Assembly (NCBI GenBank): GCA_018697195.1
Contig: CM031878.1
Span: forward strand, 67,325,331 to 67,389,330
Reading direction: 5' to 3'
DNA length: 64,000 nt
DNA from: Certhia americana
Taxonomy: Eukaryota; Chordata; Aves; Passeriformes; Certhiidae
This document shows, piece by piece, positions 24,466 through 35,325 of the stretch. Both the position numbers and the translations under genes were made by a program. Every line of letters starts with the position of its first letter. The stretch's first letter is position 1. The notes under the pieces are model-generated. The model made no database searches and had not been told where the DNA came from. It saw only the letters and a program-made list of their open reading frames with translations.

Positions 24466-27400
24466 AACAAGAGGTCAGAGAGGATATGGAAAAGAAATGC
24501 TTTTGATAGATATCAGAACAAAGAGTGAAGTGAGCAACAAAGATCTGAAGACAACCCCCAAGGTCTGTATTATATGCAATGTCTCCAAACTATATGAGAA
24601 TAAAGCCTTTTAGGACATGCAGCCTCTGTTGGAAAGTGCACTTGAGAGTGATGGCATGCAAGGATTTAGATACTATTTTCGGAGACATCATTTTTCTTGA
24701 CAGCTCATGCACAGTGACTAGAGTTTGATGACAGATCTATAGCAGAATCTCTCCATACACAGATTCATATGTTCAAATGTTTAGTTTCATCTGGTCCTGA
24801 TCAAGATCTATAAGCAGCAATCAGACAAACTTGAACATGAGTCCAATTACCAGATTCATGTTTGTCACAGCCAATACTGTCTATCAGTCAACCTGTTTTC
24901 ATCAGCAGTAGAAGACAAATTTATTGATTAACATGGGAATGAAGATAAACACAAGCAAGATGGAGATGGTATTAGTAGACAAAGACAAAAAAGAAACCAC
25001 TTTAGGTATGGAAAAATTCCTGGCTGTCATAGGTATCCTTTCACTGATGGACTGTATCTAACTCAAAATATAAAAATAGTCTTAGATTCATTCTCAACAT
25101 AAGACTTTTTTAGCAGTATGAACTTCATGATACCTATGATAATCTACAAAATTCAGCTCTTCTTGGTTCTATAGATCATTGAACTAAAGACTGTTTGCCA
25201 CATTTTTGCAATGGGACAAAGAAAAAGATTTCATTGCAGAAGATCTGTTTTTTCATGATCTTTTTTTCCACTGAGGTTCAAGGAAATAAAGTTATGAGAC
25301 TCACATCTGCAAGAACTTTTATTCACTCCGGACTTATCACCACCATCATCTTCTGCTAGCCTGTAATTTCACCTGCAATTTTGCTGAATGACAAGCAATT
25401 AAAATCCTTATCTTTTTACATACCTTTAAAATTCAAAAAACCCACAAGTTAACACCTACAATATGGAGTTATGATGACCTTGATAAAATGCAGTGAAAAA
25501 TGAATGAGCAATATCTGAGGGCTGAAAGATTAATTACTACTTTGTTTCACTCAACAAAGATATTTTAAATACCCCATTGTGTGTGAACAATGAAATAAAA
25601 TTTGGCAAACAATAAAGTAAGGTCTTAATTTTGATACCTCTTACTAATTCTACATTGTCCGGCTTGAAGCAGTTTATCACAAAGCAGGTTTTTGGTACTG
25701 AAAAGAGCCCTTATCAATAAATCAGTATTCAATATCTCAAGAAAAGAGATTTCACAACCATGTATATATTTTAATAAGAAATAGAGTAGCTACAAAAAAG
25801 AATTATAATTCAGTGGAAAATATTAACACTGAGTTATTAAATGGCCTGCCTTGACTGCTCTACCTCAATTTATAAAACCAGAAAACACAATTATGTAAGA
25901 AAAAATATATCTTCTGTTCTATTCTCCAGGTTAGTGTGATGAAAATATTACATCATGACAATAACAAACAGAAAACAATTAAGAGCTGTGCCACAAGTGC
26001 TCAGACTTCCTAGTTCAGGATCATCAACCACACTGACCTAAGAAATCAGGAGTGCGAGCAAACTGGACAGTCACATGTCTGTTATCACCACCTAAAGGTA
26101 GTATTAATGAAAACCACTCACCATTTCACTTCAGAGAATAAATTCTGATTAAATCTGCTGAGGACCAATCATTACAAATACTGATATATCCAAAACTGTC
26201 TTTACCTTTTAGAGACATACCTGCCAGTTACGAAATTTAATGCTAAGATTTCATCAAGCTTCTCATTCATGGGTACATACTGTGAATTATAATATAATTA
26301 AATCAGATGGTTTGGGTTGAGGTAAATTTAGAATTATAATCAATGTTTGAATGCAATAACCAGAAGAATTCAATTGGTATTGCTTTGACAGCTTTTTTTA
26401 CTTCCTCTTGCAAAGAAGCAAGACAATGCCTCTTACTTTTACTTCCACATTTTACACTGATACCTACAGAAATTGTATCACAACCAAACTACACTTCCTT
26501 AAATTTATTCCCTCTATAACTGATGTTTTTTATTGTTATAAAATCTTTGGGATATAAAATCTTTTTTTGAAACCCTTTATCTTCTCATTATACCCAACAA
26601 CTCTCCATGGGACAGAGTGGGCTTTCACATCCCACAGTTGTGTGGACCTGACAGAATCAAGCACAAGATCAGAAGTGTCAGCTCCACTCAATGGTGGGAG
26701 CGAAGCTCTTTGGGTACAGGTAATGACAATGCCTTGTTCCCTAGTCCAAACATCTGCTGGGCAGGGACTAGATAAAGAGTCTAGAGCTAGATGGTCTGAA
26801 AAACTTCAGATACAGATTTATCTTACTCAGATTATTATTATTATTAGTGCTTATATGGTTAATAAAAATGAAAAGATGCAAATATTTACACTTGAAGTTA
26901 CAAATATGCAACTTAGAATATTTGTAAACCTAGCAAGGATAAGTTTACAGTGACCTTTTCTTCACTTGGCTTTCTTCATCTTCATAATAATATGAATAAC
27001 CATTCCAAGATCAAGCCTTTCTTGTCCTAATGCTGCCAAGGCACATAAGACGAAATAGAAATAAAACATTAAAATAAATCAGCATTATAAAAATAAATAA
27101 AAAAGAAAAAAAAACATGGCTTTATTATAATAAAGTTGAATATTATGGAAATGGTTGGTTTTGACTCTGCAAAACTGTTGGGGGGAAAAATATGCTTATG
27201 GATCAATACTTCAACTTTTAAAACTCCAAAATTTTTCTTCAGAATTGAAATTCACTTGAACAAAGATGTCACTGATGTGCTATATTTGTCTTACTTTGGT
27301 GTTTTTAGAGATAACATACTTTCCTGGGGCTGAATTTTAGAACAGTTTTGTTGGAGAGATTTCTTGTTTTTGTAATTCTGAAATGAAACACCAGAATCCT

Positions 27401-27576
27401 CACTACATTGATTACGCCCATTTAAGATAATTTTTTTTGTGAATCCACATTTCTGTATTTATTTTCACCATGCATTTTGGGAATACATTACTAGGCACTT
27501 AAAAAGTAAACTAAGGACATTACATGTTTTTTGCATATTTCCATTCACCAAGCTTAAAATTTATTTAATCATGTAT
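24466..27576. other. Unique noncoding stretch
   Basis: About 3 kb without a gene. A short ATT run lies at 26831-26846 and an A-rich run at 27061-27115. The 128-codon plus-strand frame (26567-26953) mixes G+C-richer and A+T-rich codons and shows no domain. Confidence 0.5.
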
Positions 27577-27951
27577 TTAATCAGAAGCAGTGGAGCAGAC
27601 TTGCAATTTAGTGGCATTTGGATTTGCCCTATGGAATTTCCTTAAATGCTTTCTTCTGTCTAGCCTATTTTTTTCAGTATCAGCAACTATGATGCTTCCA
27701 CACTGACCACAGAATATTTCAACAGATTTTAGCTGTCTCTCCTTGTCTGATGGATAGTATATTTTTCCAGGGCAGATCTTCACATTCTGTCACTGTGTTT
27801 AAGAATTCCTCTTCTCTTTCTCCCAATCAGCCTTGTAACACTCCTTAATCCATGTTTTCCCCATGCTGAACATTTTTCTTTCTGACACCCCTTCTTCAAA
27901 TTTGAATTCTATAAGTCCTTTCACATTATGCTCACCTGCACAAAAATCACA
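27577..27951 (-). pseudogene. Degenerate coding-like block with zinc-finger-like motif
   Basis: Reading the minus strand in one frame gives about 50 codons (opening CDFCAGEHNVKG, later KTWIKECYKADWEKEKRN), then TAA (27801-27799), two codons, TGA (27792-27790), and 70 more codons to the stop at 27577. The second part has CGQC followed by RKHLRKFH, spaced C-x2-C-x17-H-x4-H, like a BED- or C2H2-type finger with a long loop. The upstream edge has a splice-acceptor-like TTTTTGTGCAG ending at 27936. Downstream there are AATAAA signals (complement at 27560-27565 and 27458-27463), and the second lies about 20 bases before an A8 run (27431-27438). Options are a decayed terminal exon, a processed pseudogene, or chance. 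I do not recognise the protein family. Confidence 0.3.
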
Positions 27952-28450
27952 TCAAGTTTATAAACATGTATTTTAAATAATATCTTCATATGATGAACAA
28001 AAAATATAATGTACAAGCAAGAATCAAGAAAGCAAGAAATCAAGCAAGAAAGAAAGAAAAAGTGGGGAGTATTAACTACTGGGAGTAGGAACTAAAGCTC
28101 ATTTTTAATACCACTTCTAACACCCACATTATGACATAAAATTCTGTCTAAAGAAAAGTAAATTGGAAAGCTAATAGACATATTCACAACTTCAGACATA
28201 TAAAATTAAGTTTTTAATATATCCTACTTAAAGTCAAACTTTGGTAGGAGCAAGGAAAATTAATGTTGTTTCTGCTTCTACTCATTTCCACCAACCATCA
28301 GGTCAGCGAAGCAGAAGTATCCACGGCATGAGCTTTTCTTAAATTATACTTCCAGGCTTCAAACCCACTTTTGTTTCATGTCATGACCAGGCAGATTCTC
28401 ACCAGTATGTGGCCTCCTGTAGTCATTTGACAGTGTTTGGCAAGTGCTTC
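27952..28450. other. Unique noncoding stretch with A/G-rich repeat
   Basis: It holds an imperfect CAAGAAAG-type purine repeat at 28016-28062. The rest is unrecognised A+T-rich sequence. Confidence 0.5.
28016..28062. repeat. Imperfect purine-rich CAAGAAA repeat
   Basis: CAAGAA/CAAGAAAG/AAGAAAGAAAG units in tandem with irregular spacing. Confidence 0.85.
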
Positions 28451-28549
28451 TGTGTTGGTTTTGCATGGTCTGCTTTTTGGTGGTGAGGGACAAGGGGAAG
28501 GAGGTGGTCCACAGAGGTGGCTTCTGTGAGAAGCTGCCAGAAGCTCCTA
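28451..28549 (+). mobile_element. Probable 5' fragment of an ERV LTR
   Basis: TGTGTTGGTTTTGCATGGTC opens it. It then carries GGTGGCTTCTGTGAGAAGCT and CCAGAAGCTCC, blocks I associate with the 5' end of a bird ERV LTR family (TGTGGTTTTGCA...GGCTTCTGTGAGAAGCTGCTAGAAGCTTCC). The match stops abruptly where CR1 sequence begins. No LTR 3' end is found downstream. The family name is not assigned. Confidence 0.55.
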
Positions 28550-28554
28550 AGCTG

Positions 28555-28785
28555 TGCCAAGGCAGGTTTAGGCTGGACATTAGGAACAAGTTCTCCACAG
28601 AAAGAGTGGTTGGGCATTGGAATCAACTGCCCAGGGCAGTGCTGGAATCACCACCTGTAGAGGTGTTTAAGAAAAGACTGGATGTGCCATGGTCTAATTT
28701 ACAAGGTGGTGTTAGGCAATAAGTTGGACTCAATGATCTCAGAGGCCTTTTCCAGTCTAGTTAATCCTGTGATTCTGCGATTCGG
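28555..28785 (+). mobile_element. CR1 LINE, 3' end with readable ORF2 C-terminus
   Basis: CAGGTTTAGGCTGGACATTA opens the CR1 match. In the plus frame that runs through it the peptide [19 protein letters not shown], followed by QLPRAV and [10 protein letters not shown], is readable. That is the C-terminus of the CR1 ORF2 (endonuclease/reverse transcriptase) protein. The normal stop region is altered by a small deletion after the LDV codons. The 3' end has GTTGGACTCAATGATCTCAG and CTGTGATTCTGCGATTCGG, a decayed 8-mer tail. It is less eroded than the 3.5-kb copy. The two minus-strand frames over it are shadows. Confidence 0.95.
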
Positions 28786-31700
28786 TCTGAGGAGGCAACT
28801 ACCATGTTTTCCTGCTCATATGAAATTTTGGTACTGGGATGGCATGCAATAAATTAATAGAGCTAAACTGTCTTCTTGCTTTGATCTTAACTCCTTGTCA
28901 ATGACATAAAAAAATATATATTAATGATGTAATTCAAATAAACACTGACATTATCCATGACCTAGCTCAGTTTTGAAGGTTATATTTAACTTCCTTATCT
29001 CCTCCACCCACAAAAAAATAACAAAACCCACAAAATTTCAAAACCCTTGGTTCTGTATGCTGAAATATAGGGTGATACTGGGAAACCACAGATATTGGTT
29101 TAGACATCTTAAGTGGCAGAGATGTCATTACAATGGTATTGAATGGTGATGTATGTCATTAAAACAAGATGTTGCATGACATGTCTTTCAATTATTTAGT
29201 TGAGCTGGAAATACTGTAGGAATTTCTTTTAAATAATGTAAAGCTAATGGCATGCCAATCAAATTCAAGAGAATGTCTCAAGAATGCAGATGGCAGGAAA
29301 AAAACTCAGTTTCTTGTGTCCCCTCCCCCAGCAAAGAAGAATCTTCTACCAGGAACATGGAAACAAGGCAAGCTGGCATTTGCATCTAGCTTACATCCCC
29401 AAAATGGTCTAAATTCAAAAGAGGGGTTAGTTGTAAATATTGCTGAACTGGTTCAAAATGCAGAAAACAGTCTCCTTAAGACTTATGGTGTACATCTGCC
29501 TTAGAGTTCACACACTTGCAGACTGATTGGAGGTACATAATTTGACAGGCCAATGCATGGGGCACAGATCTCCAGTACACAACATAGATAAGAGACAAAA
29601 CCAGATTTCCATTACTTATAGCTGAAAATACAAAAAAATGAGGCAAATATCAAAAGGAAATGTTTTATATCTGTTTACCTTGTAATATATTAGACAATAC
29701 ACAATTAGAACTGGCATACAGAATTTCATAAGACTTACTGCCCAGCAGGGTGAATTGTCTTTGACTGTGCTTCAAACTATTATTATCTTTCCAGTGATCA
29801 TGAATTCCTCCTAAATACCCCAATAATTATTTCTTCATTACTGACATACTTTTAACTAAGATTCTCCTTGCAGAGATATAATTTTCAGGTAAGCACAACC
29901 AATCAGGGCATTTTATAAGGAAATTAGAAAAACAGAAGTGAAATAAATGCATGGTCTAGTCTCATGCAAGGCACTTCCTATGAAGGAAAGAATGGACAAT
30001 GAATCATATGTAATTAGTCTTTCATTTACAGGAAGAAAGCAGAAAAATGTATTGAGTTTGGAGCATTGATGGGTCAATAGAAGAGTTGTTTCTGCAGGAG
30101 TCCATGTGTTACTTTCAGGCAAACTGTGTAGATATTTAGCTTTAGAAAGATTTAAAGAATGGAAGAAAGGAAAATTACAACTTCAGTGGGTCTTTTTTTA
30201 GTGCCAGGGTGAGCAGTTTTCCCAACAGCAGGGTTCCTAATTATGATTAGCTATTTGCAATTGTGGAGGATAGAGTATGTTAAGTGTCTGTATTTTCATC
30301 AGGATGAGAGGATGGGCTGTTGAGTTTTCTTCACAGGAAGCAATGGCCCTTTCAAAACCTTATCACTGACTAAGTAGGAAAGAGGCTGTGCATTAGAAAT
30401 GTTACAGGGTGGGACTTCTTTTGACACCTTATGCCAGAAAGTATGTTGTTGAGCACAATGCACACACATAAACCTTCTCTACCTTTTCTGTTACAGATAT
30501 AATATAAATATACAAACTGCTCAGATTAAAACTTGCCATATTTTAATTAAAATTATTCACAGATTTTAAGAACTAATACTGGTAATGATAAAAAGGAAAA
30601 TGTTCCTACGTTGATGTAATAGGTGTGAAAAAGGGAAAGTTGAAAAAATTTTGATTTTGTTTCTCAGGAAAGAGAGGAAGGTAAACTGCTGAAAAAACCT
30701 TGACTTATAAATCTGCATGTATACTTGTTACTTCCTCAAGAATCTAAGCAATTTCAAGTTGTTCTCTACCCTCATCACAGAACAAGGACAAAATAGCAGA
30801 AGCAAAATACTTACTGGTTATTCTGATAACCTGATCCGTCACACACTTAACTCCATGTTTTCTACAGCTATTTACTGAAAATCCTGGGGATATTTTACAG
30901 CAACAAGACATGCATTCTTGCAAGTAATCTCAAGATACAGTATAACAAAATGATGGAAAGAAAATCTCCTGAAATAATAAATTTCCCTTTTACGCATGCA
31001 GAAAACTTACCCATGACAAGCATAATCCATTTTTACATATGTACATACTTGTTAAAACTCAATAATAATTATAACTATTTTAGGAATTATACCATTATTA
31101 AAACTTCTAACATTTAATTCACTAGTACAATCAATTGCCATGGCTTATTTGCATCTATGCAATAAAAGTTGAAAATTAAGATAATCATGCAGAGCACAGC
31201 AGAAAAAACAAATACTAAGTATAAAAATTGAATTATGTATGACCCAGAAAATAACCTTTTTGGTCTCTGTCACAGTGACACTTAGCCTGCATTGGAGTAT
31301 ACTTCTGTACCATGGCTCCATAAAATCAAAAGAGTTAGGCAATGTTTTATGTATTGAATATTACTGTTATTCTGGATCTCAATAAACAAGAACTGAAAAT
31401 GACAGAATCTTACCTGATTGCTTTTTTATATTTTTTTAGTGATGTAAAGGTAACTCATTTGCCCAGAAAGAATCATCATCATTTCCTGATTAAATGCAAT
31501 CAGAGTGCTTTTGCTGGCAACCTGGTCTAATTTAAAAACTATCACACCAAGTGATCACTGTTAATAACTACTAGTATACAGCTTTGAAATGAAGGTCAAA
31601 AGCTGTGGTTTGAAAGCCAAGACAGGATTATACTTCTACTGTTGCTGATGGAAAGAACCCTTTACTCTTTGCTCAGAGCCCTGATACAATCCAAATGGTC

Positions 31701-32949
31701 CCTGTGACAAATGTGTATAGCAGGTATCTTATTCACCCCTCAAACAAATAACACTAACAGAAGTGTTATGGAATGATATGGTTTATCAGCCTTTCCACTT
31801 GCAGAATCTTGGATTTTACTGCTTATGGAATTTATCAGAATTTCCTATTGTAGCTACATAGGATGATTCATTCCCTATTAGAATTTTTGAAAAAAGTACA
31901 TCAAAACTGTGCATATACCAGAATTGTCCTCAAGTCTACTATGGACAAGGGAAAAGTGTCACTAGAGTGAATTTCCACTGAAAATGCAAAGAATTAGCAC
32001 CAAGAAACCAAAAGGACAGTATGTAAAAGAGAAGTACAGTAGGTGACACCCCTAGTTCAACCAGTCAGACCTAGTTTTCCTGGGCAGTGGACCAGTCTAG
32101 TATCACATCAGACAGATCTTACACCTCATATGCCAACAGTCCTCCTCCTTTTGTCTTTCATGGCACAAAGGACAGTTTCTCCTACAATAAATAAACTTAA
32201 GTAGAAATCAAAACCCAGTTTTTTGTTTATTTACCCAGCTGCAGTTTTAATTATGAATGTGGGTGCAATGCTGAATGATAGGAAAGGGGCCCAGTCATTC
32301 CCACCCAAGGTCCATCACCTCTTCCCCACAGCCTCAAAGTGCAGTATCCTGGCAGCATCCACTTTCTACAGTGTACAAGAACAAAATTTTCGTTAAAAAT
32401 CCCTCTCTCTGCAGAGGTCTGCATAGTTCATGTAATTAAGGCTCAGTCTTCTGATTGCATAATAGTAATATAGGGACTGAGACCCTTGAAACATTTTCAC
32501 AATACCAAGTGATCTGCACATATCAATGGTGAGACCAACTGCTGCTCTTTCTGTGGGAAAGAGTGATTGCCATCAACACTCCTAAGCAGAGGGTTCTGAT
32601 GAGGCTGTACTTTCAGGCTGAGCTTCCCTGGTGCCCAGTCTGATGCTGGTGGTGTGTTTTCTCAAAAGGCACTCACCTTCAAGCAGCGGCAGCTGGGAGT
32701 GGGGAGTACAAATACCATGTCTAATAATAATGAAATAGTGGCCACACACACCAGCACAAGGATATTTTTAAGCAACCATAATTTGAGTTAGATATGTTAG
32801 TTCATAGAAAAAGCATTTGTTAATTTTCATAAAGCCTGGTTATAATACGCCTGGTGAGGGTGCACTAAGACACATCCTTTTGTTCACAAGTAACAAAGAG
32901 CTTTAATGCCTGCCTCAGTTTCAAATCTCTGTGCAGCCATAACAAAGTC

Positions 32950-33035
32950 ACTGCTGTAGCACATCCATAATCTGTAGTGCATTTTGAGATTCTCAGATGA
33001 AAGACCCTATATAAGTGGAAACTATTATTATCTAT
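32950..33035 (+). mobile_element. Possible ancient amniote retroposon 3' tail
   Basis: GCATTTTGAGATTCTCAGAT, then GAAAGACCCTATATAAGTGG, ends in a short ATTATTAT run. This resembles an old tail shared among amniotes (TTTGAGATCCT..GATGAAAGGCGCTATATAAGTGCAA..ATTATTATT). I cannot assign the family without a repeat library. Confidence 0.35.
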
Positions 33036-33639
33036 ATAGCAGATAGATCCCAGCTCTGCTGTAATGTGCTGTTCTTCTCAGGGGGCTCAGGCATGTGAGC
33101 TGCTAAGTACTCTCCATTTCCATTGCAACTCCTTGCAGCTGAGAGCACTCAGCATCTAGGAAGATCAAGCACGGAACTGAGTCTGGGCTTCAAACTCACA
33201 ACTTTTGCTCATGCAAAACTTCCATCATGGTTTTTAAACTGTGCTTTTGGCTATGGAAGTGAATGTAGAAAGAGGAAGTGTAACAGAAACACTGGAGAAA
33301 AAAAAATTCAATAGAACCACAAAGACGCAAATTAATTAAACCATTAAAAGGGTTATGGCTGTTTGAAGACTAGATTAGTGAGATTACTGTCCTTCCATCA
33401 GATGAAAAAATAAAGCACCACATAAACCAAGAGAGAAACTCTCAATTTCAACAAAGAAATACACATTTTTTAAATTACAAAAAATTGAAATAATTATTAC
33501 ATGAGTATTAAATGTAAAAAATGTGAATAAGAAATTCAAAATCTACATGCTCATAAACTGAAACATTTGCTTTGTTTTGCTCAGTGCACACACACAAAGC
33601 AGTAAATTTCTCACTAAGGGTTTTCCCCCTTCCCCCCCT

Positions 33640-34000
33640 GCCCCCACTGGGAACAGCACAATTTCAAATCCTCAGTATTTCCACCTCTAATTGCTAGAAG
33701 GGTTCATTATCAGCTGTCTAAAGTGCAATGCATCAACCTTGCAAAGCTGATATACAAAAGACTTTCACACATCTGATGGGCTGCTGTGCTAAATACATCT
33801 TAATTTGTGCTGCATCTGCTGTTTTCTAATTTGTTTGTCATGCTGTGAATGCTACAGACTTTGCTACAGCAGCTCCCTGATTTTTTATTTTTAAAAACAC
33901 AGCAGCTATTCAGGAAAGAAATGGCTGAGTGCCACCATTGTTCCTCTAATCCGTGGAACGACATCAATTTCCTCATATTAACCATTAAATACTTTATGAT
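33640..34000. promoter_or_regulatory. Candidate conserved noncoding element (speculative)
   Basis: Repeat-free stretch with balanced composition, several E-box cores (for example CATCTG in CACATCTGATGG) and TAAT sites. It lacks the simple-sequence drift of its surroundings. It is inferred only from texture; no transcription unit is seen. Confidence 0.15.
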
Positions 34001-35126
34001 ATATGTTTATTATATTACATGTACATGCTACCATATGTCTTAATATACAAACTATATGTATTTGTGTATTATTTACACCTTGCCTGTTATCAGTCATTAG
34101 AATATAGATCTCTTCAAACCAGTTTATCTACATTTGAAAGAATGTTTAATTTAAGCCACTTCATGTTCTGTGTGTCCTCAATTTTTACTGGCAAGCCATT
34201 ATTTTGTTGAAAATCTGGAAGAGTGTTGCTAAAATCCCGAGTCTTGATGATTCATGAACATAAATAAAGTGTGGTGGCTTTTTTTACACATTGAAGGACA
34301 TTTCATTGAATCCAGATACAGTCCTCAGTGAAATGAGTTTGGCGTTCTTGGTTCAGTCCCTGCTGAGCTGAAAAGCAAATGGTAGAACAACATGTGTAAT
34401 TCAGCATGATTCATAATACATCAAAGACTGTACAGAAGAAGTCTCAGCTTGAGCTGGCAGGGAAATTAAATTTCAACTCTTCCCTTCTTGAAGCAGAGAG
34501 TTTTCCCAGGTACAGTGAGCACTAACACTGGGCTGAGCAGGATGAATTTCTAGAGAAACAGCTTGTGCTGTCATTAGCCTTCATAATCACGAGAATCCCA
34601 CATATACCCTTTCTCCAAAAATAAGAATGAAACATCAAGTGGTATTTTGCACACATCCTCCTGAAACTTCACAGGCTGCAAGGCTAGAAGGGAACCCACT
34701 TGGCACCACATATATCTTCCAAGAGATCTTTATCTCACAGAACTCTTTCTTTTAGTGAGGCCAATCCACTGCCAATCACAGTCCCACCAAAATAAGCTTT
34801 CAGATATTTAAAAACACATGTCACCGAAAAGCCAAATTTTGTCATTGCTTAATTCCCATGTGATGTACACGCAAAAAATTACCATTGCTTAAGCCATAAA
34901 TGTGTTCCAAATAATGTTCCTTACTTATTTGTTTATGTTCAGGTGTCAGTCTTCCCAGTTAGACAAGAAAATGTGTTTTGTGCTGTGTAGGTAACATACA
35001 ATAGAAAGGATAACTCCCTTTGTTTCAGCAAGGTCTGACTTTAGAGGAGCAGGTGGAATGCAAATTTCCTTATTCTGCTTTTGCAGTGTGATTCTTGAAA
35101 CTAAAGACATGGAGAGCTATTTACAT

Positions 35127-35325
35127 AATCATAGAATCACAGAATCATAAGATCATTTAAGACTGAGTCTCAGTGTTAAACCTGCACTGCCAAGGTTACC
35201 AGTAAACCATATCCTTTAGCTCCCCATCAAACCCATATTTTAAATATCTCCAGAAATGGTGGTGCAAGCACTTCTCTGGGAAGCTTGTTCCAGTGCTTGC
35301 ATCAGACTCCATTTTCCATTCAAAT
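35127..35325 (-). mobile_element. CR1 LINE 3' end, minus strand
   Basis: AATCATAGAATCACAGAATC at the left is the antisense of the terminal 8-mer repeat. It is followed by ACTGCCAAGGTTACCAGTAA, ATATCTCCAGAAATGGTGGT and GCTTGTTCCAGTGCTTGCAT, which match the antisense CR1 3' region. The copy is severely 5'-truncated at about 200 bp. No target-site duplication is evident. Confidence 0.95.

Larger units (their letters stand above)
28786..35126. other. Unique noncoding stretch
   Basis: About 6.3 kb with no gene. A possible ancient retroposon tail is noted at 32950-33035 and an enhancer-like block at 33640-34000. The 85-codon plus-strand frame at 29247-29504 has no domain resemblance. Confidence 0.5.
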
